The notes beneath the pieces are model-generated. The model saw only the letters and a program-made list of their open reading frames with translations. It searched no databases and was not told the origin of the DNA. A stretch of 64,000 nt of DNA, taken from Arthrobacter_B citreus. Lineage in GTDB: Bacteria; Actinomycetota; Actinomycetes; Actinomycetales; Micrococcaceae. Positions 16,722-24,646 of this stretch are shown piece by piece. The stretch lies in NCBI RefSeq assembly GCF_042429235.1, contig NZ_JBHMBA010000008.1; one strand, given 5' to 3'. Position 1 is the first letter of the stretch, and every line of letters begins with the position of its first letter. Both the position numbers and the translations under genes were made by a program.

Positions 16722-18041
16722 CTATGAGCTTTGCACGGCTCCGACGGCGCGGTCCAGGTCCAGGGCCTCCAGCATGGGCCGGAACTTGCTCCAGGTTTCC
16801 GCCAGTTCGGCAGCGGGGTTGGAGCCGGCAACGATGCCGCAGCCTGCATACAGCCGGACCGTCTGCGGGTCCTCGATGACGGCGCCGCGCAGCGCGATGC
16901 CCCATTCACCGTTTCCGGCAGCATCCATCCAGCCCACCGGACCGGCATACGGGCCGCGGTCCATGTGCTCAAGTTCACTGATCAGCTCACCGGCCACGCC
17001 GGTGGGGAAGCCGCACACGGCAGCGGTGGGATGCAGCGCCTCGACCAGCGCCAGCGAGGTGGGAATTCCGCCGTCGGCTCCGGGTGCCAGTTCCGCGGCG
17101 ACATCGGAGGCCAAGTGCCACACATTGGGCAGTTCCAGCACAAACGGCTCGGTGTGGGACGTCATCGAGGAGGTGAACGGTTCCAAATGGCGCGTCAGCG
17201 AATCGATGGCAATCTGGTGTTCATGCCGCTGCTTGTCCGAGCCGGCCAGTACACGCTGCGGATACTCCGGATCATCCGCCGGAGCCGACGCGCGGTCCAG
17301 CGTTCCGGCCAGGACCCGGGCCCGGGCAACGCCGTTCTCCACCTTGATCAGCATTTCCGGCGTGGAGCCGATCAGGCCGTCCACCGAGTAGGTCCAGCAG
17401 CTGCGGTAGCGCAGGGCCAGCTCGCGCAGAACCTGTGCCGCGGAAACCGGCGATCCGAGTGACGCCACAATGTCGCGGGCCAGGACAATCTTGCTCAGGT
17501 CCCCGGCGTTGATGTGGGCCACGGAGCGGGCAACCGCGTTCTTCCACTCGGCCTCGCTGAGGATGCCGGGCAGGATGCGGTCTTCGGGATCCGGCTCCCG
17601 GGCCACGGGCACCTCGTCCAGGTAGTGGGCCAGCGCCGTCTGTGCGGCGGCCAGGCTCAGCTCGGCGTCGGGGTCTGCCGTGGTCTGCGTCAGCCAAGTG
17701 ACTCCGTCGCGGCAGCCCACCACGATCTCGGGAACAATCAGGCGGGATTCGAAGGGGGAGCGCTTGGAGAAGCCAAAGGAGCCAAAGGCGGCGAGGCCGC
17801 TGCCGGGAACGTCCAGTTCATTCTCAATCTCGGCGTCGGCGGCCAATTTGAGCCACCACTGCTGCGCATCGGCGAACCGTTCCGGTCCGCTGGCGGTGAA
17901 CCGTGCGGTTTCCCCAAAGCCCACCAGCCCTTCACCGCTGCGGATCCAGGCAAGCTGGTCATTGAGTACCAGATACTCCAGGAGCCCGATTGTGGCGGAC
18001 AGCTCACCAATGGGCACGGTCAGGGAACGCAGGGTGGTCAT
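16722..18041 (-). CDS. menF: isochorismate synthase, menaquinone biosynthesis
   Basis: This 439-residue member of the chorismate-utilising family converts chorismate to isochorismate, which MenD uses. Key blocks are LSKIVLARDI near residue 195, GSTPEMLIKVENG, LAGTLDRASA, the long helical KQRHEHQIAIDSL stretch, LHPTAAVCGFPT with the catalytic region near 345, and YAGCGIVAGSNPAAELAETW at the end. The family also includes salicylate-pathway EntC and DhbC enzymes; nearby menD and menG favour MenF. The ATG has GGAG five bases upstream. It is divergent from menG. Confidence 0.92.
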   Translation of the reverse strand: MTTLRSLTVPIGELSATIGLLEYLVLNDQLAWIRSGEGLVGFGETARFTASGPERFADAQQWWLKLAADAEIENELDVPGSGLAAFGSFGFSKRSPFESRLIVPEIVVGCRDGVTWLTQTTADPDAELSLAAAQTALAHYLDEVPVAREPDPEDRILPGILSEAEWKNAVARSVAHINAGDLSKIVLARDIVASLGSPVSAAQVLRELALRYRSCWTYSVDGLIGSTPEMLIKVENGVARARVLAGTLDRASAPADDPEYPQRVLAGSDKQRHEHQIAIDSLTRHLEPFTSSMTSHTEPFVLELPNVWHLASDVAAELAPGADGGIPTSLALVEALHPTAAVCGFPTGVAGELISELEHMDRGPYAGPVGWMDAAGNGEWGIALRGAVIEDPQTVRLYAGCGIVAGSNPAAELAETWSKFRPMLEALDLDRAVGAVQSS

Positions 18042-18194
18042 AATGACTCCAGACTACTCCCAGTGCCGGGGTGGCACGGGTTACCTGCCCCGCACCCGCC
18101 CTGTACCCGCTGCCCGGAGCAGTCCGGCACGTGAGCGACCAGACACAGCCGCCACGGGTTCGGTCCCCTGCACAATCTTTGAGACAATGATCGA

Positions 18195-18902
18195 GTGAAT
18201 CGCGCATCGTTGGATAAACGCCCGGATGAAGTCGCCGCCATGTTTGACGACGTGGCACCGAAATACGACGTCGTCAACGACGTGCTGTCCATGGGACAGA
18301 CACGCCGCTGGCGCCGCATCGTGGTGGACGCCGTCGGCGCCGTCCCCGGACAGCGGGTCCTGGACCTGGCCGCCGGCACCGGAACCTCCAGCGAGCCCTA
18401 TGCCGACGCCGGCATCAACGTGGTGGCCTGCGACTTCTCCCTGGGCATGCTCAAGGTTGGCAAGCGCCGCCGCCCGGACATCGACTTCGTGGCCGGAGAC
18501 GCCACCAACCTGCCGTTCGATGACAACTCCTTTGACGCGTCCACCATTTCCTTCGGCCTGCGCAACGTGAATGAGCCGAAGAAGGCCCTCGCCGAAATGC
18601 TCCGGGTCACCAAGCCCGGCGGCCGCCTGGTCATCGCCGAGTTCTCGGCCCCCACGGTGCCGGTGTGGCGCACCATGTACACGGAATACCTCATGCGCGC
18701 CCTTCCGCCGATTGCCCGCAAGGTCGCGTCCAATCCCGACGCCTACGTCTACCTGGCCGAGTCCATCCGCGCCTGGCCCAACCAGGATGAGCTGGCCGCA
18801 TGGATTGCCGAGTCCGGCTGGGACAACGTGGCCTACCGCAACCTGACCGGCGGCATCGTGGCCATCCACCGCGCTGTAAAGCCGGGGAGGACAGCCATCT
18901 AA
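18195..18902 (+). CDS. menG: demethylmenaquinone methyltransferase
   Basis: This 235-residue UbiE/MenG family enzyme transfers a methyl group from S-adenosylmethionine to demethylmenaquinone in the last step of menaquinone synthesis. It starts with the family block VAAMFDDVAPKYDVVNDVLS, has the SAM motif VLDLAAGTGTSS near residue 55, and the family signatures FGLRNVNEPKKALAEMLRV and LVIAEFS. The GTG start lies six bases after GACAAT, a weak -10 that may give a leaderless message. Its stop abuts the next gene with no gap. Confidence 0.95.
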   Translation: MNRASLDKRPDEVAAMFDDVAPKYDVVNDVLSMGQTRRWRRIVVDAVGAVPGQRVLDLAAGTGTSSEPYADAGINVVACDFSLGMLKVGKRRRPDIDFVAGDATNLPFDDNSFDASTISFGLRNVNEPKKALAEMLRVTKPGGRLVIAEFSAPTVPVWRTMYTEYLMRALPPIARKVASNPDAYVYLAESIRAWPNQDELAAWIAESGWDNVAYRNLTGGIVAIHRAVKPGRTAI

Positions 18903-20249
18903 GTGAGCGTCCTCATTGTCGGAGCCGGCCCCGCCGGTTCCACCGCGGCCTACCATCTTGCCCGGGCCGGAGTGGAAGTTACCGTCCTGGAAAAAACGTC
19001 CTTCCCCCGGGAGAAGGTCTGCGGAGACGGCCTGACGCCCCGAGCCGTCCGTGAAGTCCAGCTCCTGGGCCTGCCCCACGACGAGGCCGAGGGTTGGCGC
19101 CGGAACAAGGGACTGCGCCTGATCGCCGGCGGCCGCACCGTGGAACTGCCGTGGCCGGTGCTCTCGGACTTCCCCGATTACGGACTCATCCGCACCCGGC
19201 TGGGCTTTGACGAGGCCCTCGCCCGCCATGCCGAGGCCGCCGGTGCCACCATCCTCGAACGCCACTCGGTCACGTCCGCCCTGCGCGATGACACCGGCCG
19301 CGTCACCGGCGTAACGGTGAACGTGCTCGACGACGCCGGCCGCCGGACCGGGGAAACCCGCGAGTTCTCCGCCGACGTCGTGCTGGCGGCTGACGGCAAC
19401 TCCAGCCGCACCGCACTGAGCCTTGGCATCGAAAAGCGGGACGACCGGCCGCTGGGCGTGGCCGTGCGCACCTACTTCCAGAGTCCGCGCACCAACGATG
19501 ACTGGATGGAAGGCTGGCTGGAACTTCCCGACGCCGCCGGCAATCCGCTGCCCGGTTACGGCTGGGTCTTCGGCGTCGGTGACGGCACCTCGAATGTTGG
19601 CCTGGGCATCCTGAACTCGTCCAAGGAATTCGGCAAGCTCGACTACCGCAAGGTCCTGCGGGACTGGACCGCCGGCATGCCGGCGGAATGGGGCTTCACT
19701 CCGGAAAACCAGGTGGGGGAGATCCGCGGGGCAGCACTGCCGATGGGTTTCAACCGGACCCCGCACTACTCGCCCGGGATGCTCCTGCTGGGAGACGCCG
19801 GCGGCATGGTGTCCCCGTTCAACGGCGAGGGCATCTCCTACGCGATGGAGTCCGCACGGTATGCCGCCGACTTCATCGTGGCCGCGCAGAGCGAAGCCCG
19901 CACGCCGGGGCTGCTGTCCGCAGCGGCCGCGTTTGACCACCGGCTCGCCGGTTATTCCGACCACATCCGCGGCGAATGGGGCAGCCACTTCACGCTGGGC
20001 CGGATTTTCGCGTCACTGATTGGCAAACCCGCCGTCATGAAGCTCGCCCTGCGCACCGGAATGCCAATTCCGGTGCTGATGAAGTTTGTCGTGCGGATGC
20101 TGGCCAACCTCACCGACCACAGCAGCAGGGGTTTCGAGGATAGAGTTATCGCGGTGCTGGAAGCCCTGGTTCCGGCCGCCTCAAACCAAGATGCAGGACC
20201 CAGCCAGCCGTCCAACCCGCTCCGACGAAAAGTTAGTCTAAAACCGTGA
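18903..20249 (+). CDS. geranylgeranyl-reductase-family flavoprotein, MenJ-like
   Basis: This 448-residue FAD enzyme starts right after the menG stop. It has the dinucleotide motif VGAGPAGSTAAYHLARAG (about residues 5-22), KVCGDGLTPRAV, and the second FAD motif LLGDAGGMVSPFNGEGI near 300 typical of geranylgeranyl reductases. In mycobacteria the relative MenJ saturates one isoprene unit of the menaquinone tail. Its place between menG and a polyprenyl synthase gene strongly supports that role, making a dihydromenaquinone, though archaeal-lipid-type reduction cannot be excluded on sequence alone. Confidence 0.85.
   Translation: MSVLIVGAGPAGSTAAYHLARAGVEVTVLEKTSFPREKVCGDGLTPRAVREVQLLGLPHDEAEGWRRNKGLRLIAGGRTVELPWPVLSDFPDYGLIRTRLGFDEALARHAEAAGATILERHSVTSALRDDTGRVTGVTVNVLDDAGRRTGETREFSADVVLAADGNSSRTALSLGIEKRDDRPLGVAVRTYFQSPRTNDDWMEGWLELPDAAGNPLPGYGWVFGVGDGTSNVGLGILNSSKEFGKLDYRKVLRDWTAGMPAEWGFTPENQVGEIRGAALPMGFNRTPHYSPGMLLLGDAGGMVSPFNGEGISYAMESARYAADFIVAAQSEARTPGLLSAAAAFDHRLAGYSDHIRGEWGSHFTLGRIFASLIGKPAVMKLALRTGMPIPVLMKFVVRMLANLTDHSSRGFEDRVIAVLEALVPAASNQDAGPSQPSNPLRRKVSLKP
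20234..20239 (+). promoter_or_regulatory. internal -10 element for the polyprenyl synthase gene
   Basis: TAGTCT within the last codons of the reductase gene is followed by six bases and the GTG at 20246. This suggests an extra leaderless transcript in addition to read-through. Confidence 0.45.
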
Positions 20250-21307
20250 CTGAATCCTCGAACACCAGCCCGGATATTGCCGCTGACAAGGCCGCTCCTG
20301 TGCTGCCGGCCGGGTTCGCACTGATTGCCGAAGACCCGCAGCTGGGTCCGTCGATCGCTGCGTCCCTGGAAAAGGTCGAAGCCGAACTCCTGGACGCCAT
20401 TTCCAACTCCGATCCTTTCGCCAACGCCACCTCCCGGCACCTGGCCGAGGCCGGAGGCAAACGGATCCGTCCGCTGCTGGCACTGCTCGCCTCGCACTTG
20501 GGCCCGGAGCCGACCAACGACAAGGTGATCCAGTCCGCCGTCGTCGTCGAGCTGACGCACCTGGCCACTCTGTACCACGACGACGTGATGGACTCCGCGC
20601 CGCTGCGCCGCGGCGCCCCCACCGCCCATGAGGTCTGGGGAAACTCGGTGGCGGTGCTGACGGGTGACCTGATCTTTGCCCGCGCGTCCTCCCTGGTCTC
20701 CGAGCTCGGCGGCGAAGCCCTGGGCATCCAGGCCCGGACGTTTGAACGCCTGTGCCTGGGCCAGCTGCATGAAACGGTTGGCCCGAATGACGGCCAGGAT
20801 CCGCTGGAACACTACCTCGGAGTCATTTCCGGCAAAACGGCGTCGCTGATCGCGGCCTCGGGCCAGCTCGGCGCGCTGTTCTCCGGTGCCAGCCGCCAGG
20901 CGATCAACATCATGGTGGAGTACGGCGAGAAGGTGGGGACCGCCTTCCAACTGGCCGACGACGTCATTGACGTCACCGGGCTCGAGGCGAAATCCGGCAA
21001 GACGCCGGGCACCGACCTGCGCGAAGGTGTTCCCACCCTGCCGGTGCTGCTGCTGCGCCGCAACGCCGCTGCCGGCGACGCTGACGCCGCCGCCGTGCTG
21101 GAACTGGTGGATGGGGACCTGACGTCCGACGACGCACTGGCCGCGGCCGTGTCGGCACTGCGGGAAAACCCGGCGACAGCCGAAGCCTGGGCCGTTGCAC
21201 GGCAGTGGTCCGACGACGCCGTCGCCGTCCTGGAGCCGCTGCCGGACTCGGTGGTCAAGCGGGCGCTGGCCAGCTTCGCCGAAGCCGTGGTGGAGCGGGA
21301 CGTCTAA
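20246..21307 (+). CDS. long-chain polyprenyl diphosphate synthase
   Basis: This 353-residue trans-prenyltransferase has the first aspartate-rich motif DDVMD near residue 112 (LYHDDVMDSAPLRRG) and the second, ADDVID, near 238, with GGKRIRP binding the diphosphate. Small residues just before the first motif are compatible with long chain products. It overlaps the MenJ-like gene by four bases, so it most likely makes the C40-C45 side chain of menaquinone (HepT/GrcC type). CrtE at 48 kb is a separate short-chain enzyme. It converges on the HIT gene with 14 bases between ends. Confidence 0.9.
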   Translation: MTESSNTSPDIAADKAAPVLPAGFALIAEDPQLGPSIAASLEKVEAELLDAISNSDPFANATSRHLAEAGGKRIRPLLALLASHLGPEPTNDKVIQSAVVVELTHLATLYHDDVMDSAPLRRGAPTAHEVWGNSVAVLTGDLIFARASSLVSELGGEALGIQARTFERLCLGQLHETVGPNDGQDPLEHYLGVISGKTASLIAASGQLGALFSGASRQAINIMVEYGEKVGTAFQLADDVIDVTGLEAKSGKTPGTDLREGVPTLPVLLLRRNAAAGDADAAAVLELVDGDLTSDDALAAAVSALRENPATAEAWAVARQWSDDAVAVLEPLPDSVVKRALASFAEAVVERDV

Positions 21308-21321
21308 ATACTGCCGGAGCC

Positions 21322-21849
21322 TTACAGCCCGAAGTCGGAGACCGTGAGCACGGCCCGCAGTTCCCCGGCCTTCCGGGCGCGGACCGCCGGATCCACGATG
21401 GGGCGCTTGGGCGTGAAATAAAGCCCGTCATTATCCCAGCGCGGCAGCACATGCTGGTGGTAGTGCCACACGTGCTGGCTCCCCGCCGGCTCGTTGTGCT
21501 GGCGGGTGGTGACGCCGTCGGGATGCCACGCCTTTTTGATGGCCACGGCAATGTCGCGGGTGACAATCATCAGGCGGGCGGCGACGTCGTCGGGCAGTTC
21601 ATACAGCAGCTCGAAATGCTCGCGCGGGGTCACCAGGACGTGTCCGGGCTCCGGATCGAAGCCGTGCGACGCAATAAAGGCCAGCACCAGCTCGTCCGAG
21701 TAGACCAGGTCTCCGGGCTCGCACAGGTTGCCCGGAGCCTTGAATTCGCCCGAAGCCATGTCGCAGAACGGGCACTGGTAATTTTCCGGCGCATGGCTGG
21801 GCCACGCGGTGTCCCGCGGCGCACCGCCTACGGTGCCGGGCTGCTGCAT
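21322..21849 (-). CDS. HIT-family nucleotide-binding protein
   Basis: This 175-residue histidine-triad protein has a zinc-type Cys pair CPFC near residue 26 and the HIT motif in HVWHYHQHVLPRW near 128; the middle of the triad reads HYHQH rather than the common HxHxH with hydrophobic spacers. Such proteins hydrolyse dinucleoside polyphosphates or nucleotide conjugates. The ATG has AAGGAGG six bases upstream. It follows the SUKH-like gene by 10 bases in the same direction, so the two are cotranscribed. Confidence 0.85.
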   Translation of the reverse strand: MQQPGTVGGAPRDTAWPSHAPENYQCPFCDMASGEFKAPGNLCEPGDLVYSDELVLAFIASHGFDPEPGHVLVTPREHFELLYELPDDVAARLMIVTRDIAVAIKKAWHPDGVTTRQHNEPAGSQHVWHYHQHVLPRWDNDGLYFTPKRPIVDPAVRARKAGELRAVLTVSDFGL

Positions 21850-21859
21850 TCAGGCCTCC

Positions 21860-22276
21860 TTAGTTCGGATCTTCCTCGAAGACCCACTCGAACATGTCAA
21901 AGACGTACTCGCTGAAGGTTCCTTCTTCGCTCTGCCAATCGCCGCGGGCGTTATTGCGCCGCCAGACGATCGGATCGGGAACGTCGAGCTGGTCCACGCG
22001 GAAGCCCCAGACAAACTTCTCGTCCTCGTCCTCGAGGAAGAGCAGGTAGCCGTCTTCGACCTCCAGCTCGTCGGGATCCCAGAAGAAGTGGAAGGCCTCC
22101 ATGAGATCCTCGTTGTTGCCAAGAGCCAGGTAGAACTCCCGCAGCACCAGGGGAATGGTGAAATCGTGGGCATCCAGCATTTCATTCAGGACGTCCGCGG
22201 GGATGCCGTCTTCTTCTTCGCGCCAGTCATCCTCAAGATACTTGGGGACCAGGGCTTTGAATTTGTCCAGGAACAT
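21860..22276 (-). CDS. SMI1/KNR4 (SUKH)-like small acidic protein
   Basis: This acidic protein of about 138 residues has the order expected of a SUKH fold: a helical start, IPLVLREFYLALGN, then FFWDPDELEVEDGYLLFLEDED and VWGFRVDQLDVPDPIVWRR. SUKH proteins are often immunity factors for polymorphic toxins, but many are stand-alone and no toxin gene is next to it. The start is uncertain: ATG at 22276, TTG at 22285 with a well-placed GGAG, or TTG at 22297. It is in one operon with the HIT gene. Confidence 0.65.
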   Translation of the reverse strand: MFLDKFKALVPKYLEDDWREEEDGIPADVLNEMLDAHDFTIPLVLREFYLALGNNEDLMEAFHFFWDPDELEVEDGYLLFLEDEDEKFVWGFRVDQLDVPDPIVWRRNNARGDWQSEEGTFSEYVFDMFEWVFEEDPN

Positions 22277-22342
22277 TTGACTCAATGGGGTCTCCAAAAT
22301 TGCGGGTGGTGTACTTCAATCCTAGCCCGGTGCGGGCCGCGG

Positions 22343-22975
22343 TCAGCGCACGCGCACAGCCAGGCGGGGGTAGTTGAGCACCGCGCCGTCGGCGTCCACA
22401 GTCAGCTCCGCGGTGAAATCGCGGGTGGCCGAGCTGTAGAGCACCACGGCGTACCCGCGGTCCGCGTCGTAGGCCGACACCTGTGAATACACCTGGTTGC
22501 TGGGCAGCACCCGCAGGCTGGGCATCTCCACCCAGGCCATGGTCAACGGTGTGTCGTCGTCGGGGGCTGCGGAGTTGAGCAGGTCCAGGCGGAGGATGGG
22601 CATGGTGTTGGTCAGCGGGCACAGCGCAAGATCGACATCCTGGGCATTGTCCAGGGCCCGGGGATCGGTAATGCCGGGTGCGGGGAGCGCGGTGTCGCCG
22701 GAGACCTGCGTTTCGGCACTCCACTTTCCGTCCAGGGACCGGGTGAGCTCAAGGGACCGCGACCAGCCGGCGCCCTCCACCTGAATGCTGAACCGGCGGG
22801 TGACCCAGGCCGTTAACGTGGACAGCGTCCAGGTGGCGGTGTAGTCCCCGGTCACCGAGGTTCCACCGGCGGCGAGCTCCCGCTCCCGGAAGGACACCGC
22901 TGCCGTGTCCCGGCGTGCTGCGTTATCCACGCCCTGCCAACGGAGAATTCGGGTTGGCTGCAGGCTGTTGTCCAT
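22343..22975 (-). CDS. putative glycolipid-binding domain protein
   Basis: This 210-residue protein is rich in beta strands and looks like the PF06475 glycolipid-binding family: it opens RILRWQGVDNAA, has ITDPRALDNAQDVDLALCPLTNTMPILRL in the middle and ends in LNYPRLAVRV. The biochemical role of the family is poorly known. The ATG at 22975 sits six bases after TAGGGT on its strand, with no ribosome site, so it is probably leaderless. It follows the PucR gene in the same direction by 9 bases but may be expressed separately. Confidence 0.75.
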   Translation of the reverse strand: MDNSLQPTRILRWQGVDNAARRDTAAVSFRERELAAGGTSVTGDYTATWTLSTLTAWVTRRFSIQVEGAGWSRSLELTRSLDGKWSAETQVSGDTALPAPGITDPRALDNAQDVDLALCPLTNTMPILRLDLLNSAAPDDDTPLTMAWVEMPSLRVLPSNQVYSQVSAYDADRGYAVVLYSSATRDFTAELTVDADGAVLNYPRLAVRVR

Positions 22976-22981
22976 CCCTAC

Positions 22982-22987
22982 ACCCTA
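22982..22987 (-). promoter_or_regulatory. -10 element of the glycolipid-binding protein gene (leaderless)
   Basis: TAGGGT on the minus strand is followed by six bases and the ATG at 22975. It lies just before, and partly within, the end of the upstream PucR gene. Confidence 0.5.
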
Positions 22988-24490
22988 TGGTTCACGCGCA
23001 GCGCGCGGCAACGGCGGGTTGGAGGTGCGTCCGAGGCCGATCCGCCGCACGTGCAGCGCCAGGAACAGGTGCACCCGGTCCGCGGTGACGGCCGGATCGT
23101 AGCCGGTCAGCTCAGTGATCTGTCCCAGCCGGTAGCGCACGGTGTTCCGGTGCAGGCCCAGGGCATCGGCCACCGCGGCCACCGAGCCGTTCAGCGCCAG
23201 ATACTGCTCCAGGGTGTCCAGCAGCTTCGCGTCGTGGACGGCGTCAAAGCCCGTCAGCGGATCCAGGGCCTCGGCCGCCAGATCCGCCAGCGGAACATCG
23301 GCACCGGACATCAGCAGCGAGGTGATGCTCAGCCGTTCGGGCTCATTGACGCTGTGTCCGCGCTGCAGGGACTCCTTGGCCTCGTAATAGCTCCACCTCA
23401 GCCCGGCCGGTTCGGTGTAGGAGCTGCCAAAGCCAATCCTCGCGGTCAATCCGGTGCCGTAGAGGTACTCTTCGAGGATCCGTGCCAGCGCTGCCCCGTC
23501 GGCGTCGGCCACCACAATCACCAGCCGGCCGTCGACGACGGCGGTTGCGGCGGCGTCGAACTCCGCGGGCAGCGGCAGGGTGGGCAGTGAGCGGACCTGG
23601 CCGGAGGCGACCTCCACCAGGAAGATCAGCTGCCTTTGGGCGGTGGAAATCCCGGCGCCCAACAGCCGCATAGACGCATCACTGCCGGTCAGGCGGCCGG
23701 CCACGACGTCGGCGAGCAGCTGTCCGGTGACGGCGCGGTCGCTGGACCGGCGGCGGGCCTGGTTGCTCAGTTCCACGCTGATGAGGCTTTGCGCGTAGGC
23801 GACGATATCCGGGCGCCGGTAGGGTTCAGCGATCGCCAGGGTACAGCGGTCCCGCAGCCCGGTGGCGATGGGGATGCGGTGCCGGGAACTTCCGGCGGGG
23901 CCGGCGGCGGCAGCCCCGGCGTCGGGACCGGCGTCGGGACCGGCGTCGGGACCGGTGGCAAAGACCTTGGCCCCGTATTGATGGAGCGACACACTGTTGC
24001 CCAGCAGGACGGACAGTTCCCGCAGCAGCCCCGGCAGGCCGTTGCCGCCAAGCAGCGCCCCGGCGAGGGTCTGATGCGCGGCCAGCAGGTCCTGCAGCTG
24101 GGTGACGTGGTCGGCGGAGAGAGCGTCGGCCACCATCTTGCCCAGGGCCACGAAGGGAGTTTTGTACGGCACTTCGAAGACCGGCAGGCCAAGGGAATCA
24201 GCGCACTCGATCAGGGCCGCCGGCACTTTGGCGTGGCTTAGGCCGGTGCCGAACCCGATGGCCACCGCCCCGGCGCGGTGCACGCTGTCCACGAAACTGC
24301 GCTGCGCGGCTCCGGTGCGCTGCCGCAGCCCGGTGGTCAGCACCACCTCGCCGCCGCCCAGGAATGGAAAGGGATCCTCAAGCTCGGTAACGGCGACCCA
24401 CTGCAGGGGAACGGAGGCTGCAGGGGCGCTGCCGTGCAGGCGCAGGTCCAGCCCCGGGGCGGTCAGCAGGTCGGAAAGGTAGATCGGCAT
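22985..24490 (-). CDS. PucR-family transcriptional regulator
   Basis: This 501-residue protein has an N-terminal PucR ligand domain (about residues 1-125: LSDLLTAPGLDLRL, GGEVVLTTGLRQRTG), a middle region, and a C-terminal helix-turn-helix (about 440-480: NGSVAAVADALGLHRNTVRYRLGQI). PucR proteins control purine or amine catabolism. It is divergent from the aminobutyraldehyde dehydrogenase gene and is the likely activator of the putrescine/GABA genes. A GPDA tetrapeptide occurs three times near residue 185, coded by a 12-bp repeat. The ATG at 24490 follows TATAGT by six bases, so the message is probably leaderless. Confidence 0.88.
   Translation of the reverse strand: MPIYLSDLLTAPGLDLRLHGSAPAASVPLQWVAVTELEDPFPFLGGGEVVLTTGLRQRTGAAQRSFVDSVHRAGAVAIGFGTGLSHAKVPAALIECADSLGLPVFEVPYKTPFVALGKMVADALSADHVTQLQDLLAAHQTLAGALLGGNGLPGLLRELSVLLGNSVSLHQYGAKVFATGPDAGPDAGPDAGAAAAGPAGSSRHRIPIATGLRDRCTLAIAEPYRRPDIVAYAQSLISVELSNQARRRSSDRAVTGQLLADVVAGRLTGSDASMRLLGAGISTAQRQLIFLVEVASGQVRSLPTLPLPAEFDAAATAVVDGRLVIVVADADGAALARILEEYLYGTGLTARIGFGSSYTEPAGLRWSYYEAKESLQRGHSVNEPERLSITSLLMSGADVPLADLAAEALDPLTGFDAVHDAKLLDTLEQYLALNGSVAAVADALGLHRNTVRYRLGQITELTGYDPAVTADRVHLFLALHVRRIGLGRTSNPPLPRAAREP
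23916..23951 (+). repeat. three exact tandem copies of a 12-bp unit inside the PucR gene
   Basis: CCGGCGTCGGGA is repeated three times without change, coding a GPDA repeat in a linker between domains. Length change by slippage would keep the frame. Confidence 0.8.
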
Positions 24491-24496
24491 GGAGTA

Positions 24497-24502
24497 ACTA
24501 TA
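24497..24502 (-). promoter_or_regulatory. -10 element of the PucR gene (leaderless)
   Basis: TATAGT on the minus strand is followed by TACTCC and then the ATG at 24490. There is no room for a ribosome site. Confidence 0.6.
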
Positions 24503-24561
24503 GGGCCCGATCTTTTGGACGGATGCACAGTTACGGCGCAAACCTCTTGTCGTTTCGCCCC

Positions 24562-24590
24562 TTTGGAACACGGGGGCTACCGCCTAGGTT
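24562..24590 (+). promoter_or_regulatory. promoter of the aminobutyraldehyde dehydrogenase gene
   Basis: TTTGGA, a 17-base spacer and TAGGTT lie 57 bases before the ATG. The leader then holds a hairpin (24602-24621, TCCGGACG with CGTCCGGA) and the ribosome site AAAGGA. Confidence 0.5.
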
Positions 24591-24646
24591 AGGAACAAAG
24601 CTCCGGACGCTGCCGTCCGGACTTCCCCTCCTGAAAGGACAGTGCG

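Noticed and set aside
18081..19988. 635-codon open frame on the minus strand
   Set aside because: It lies across menG and the MenJ-like gene, which have clear family motifs. It is a shadow of high G+C coding DNA.
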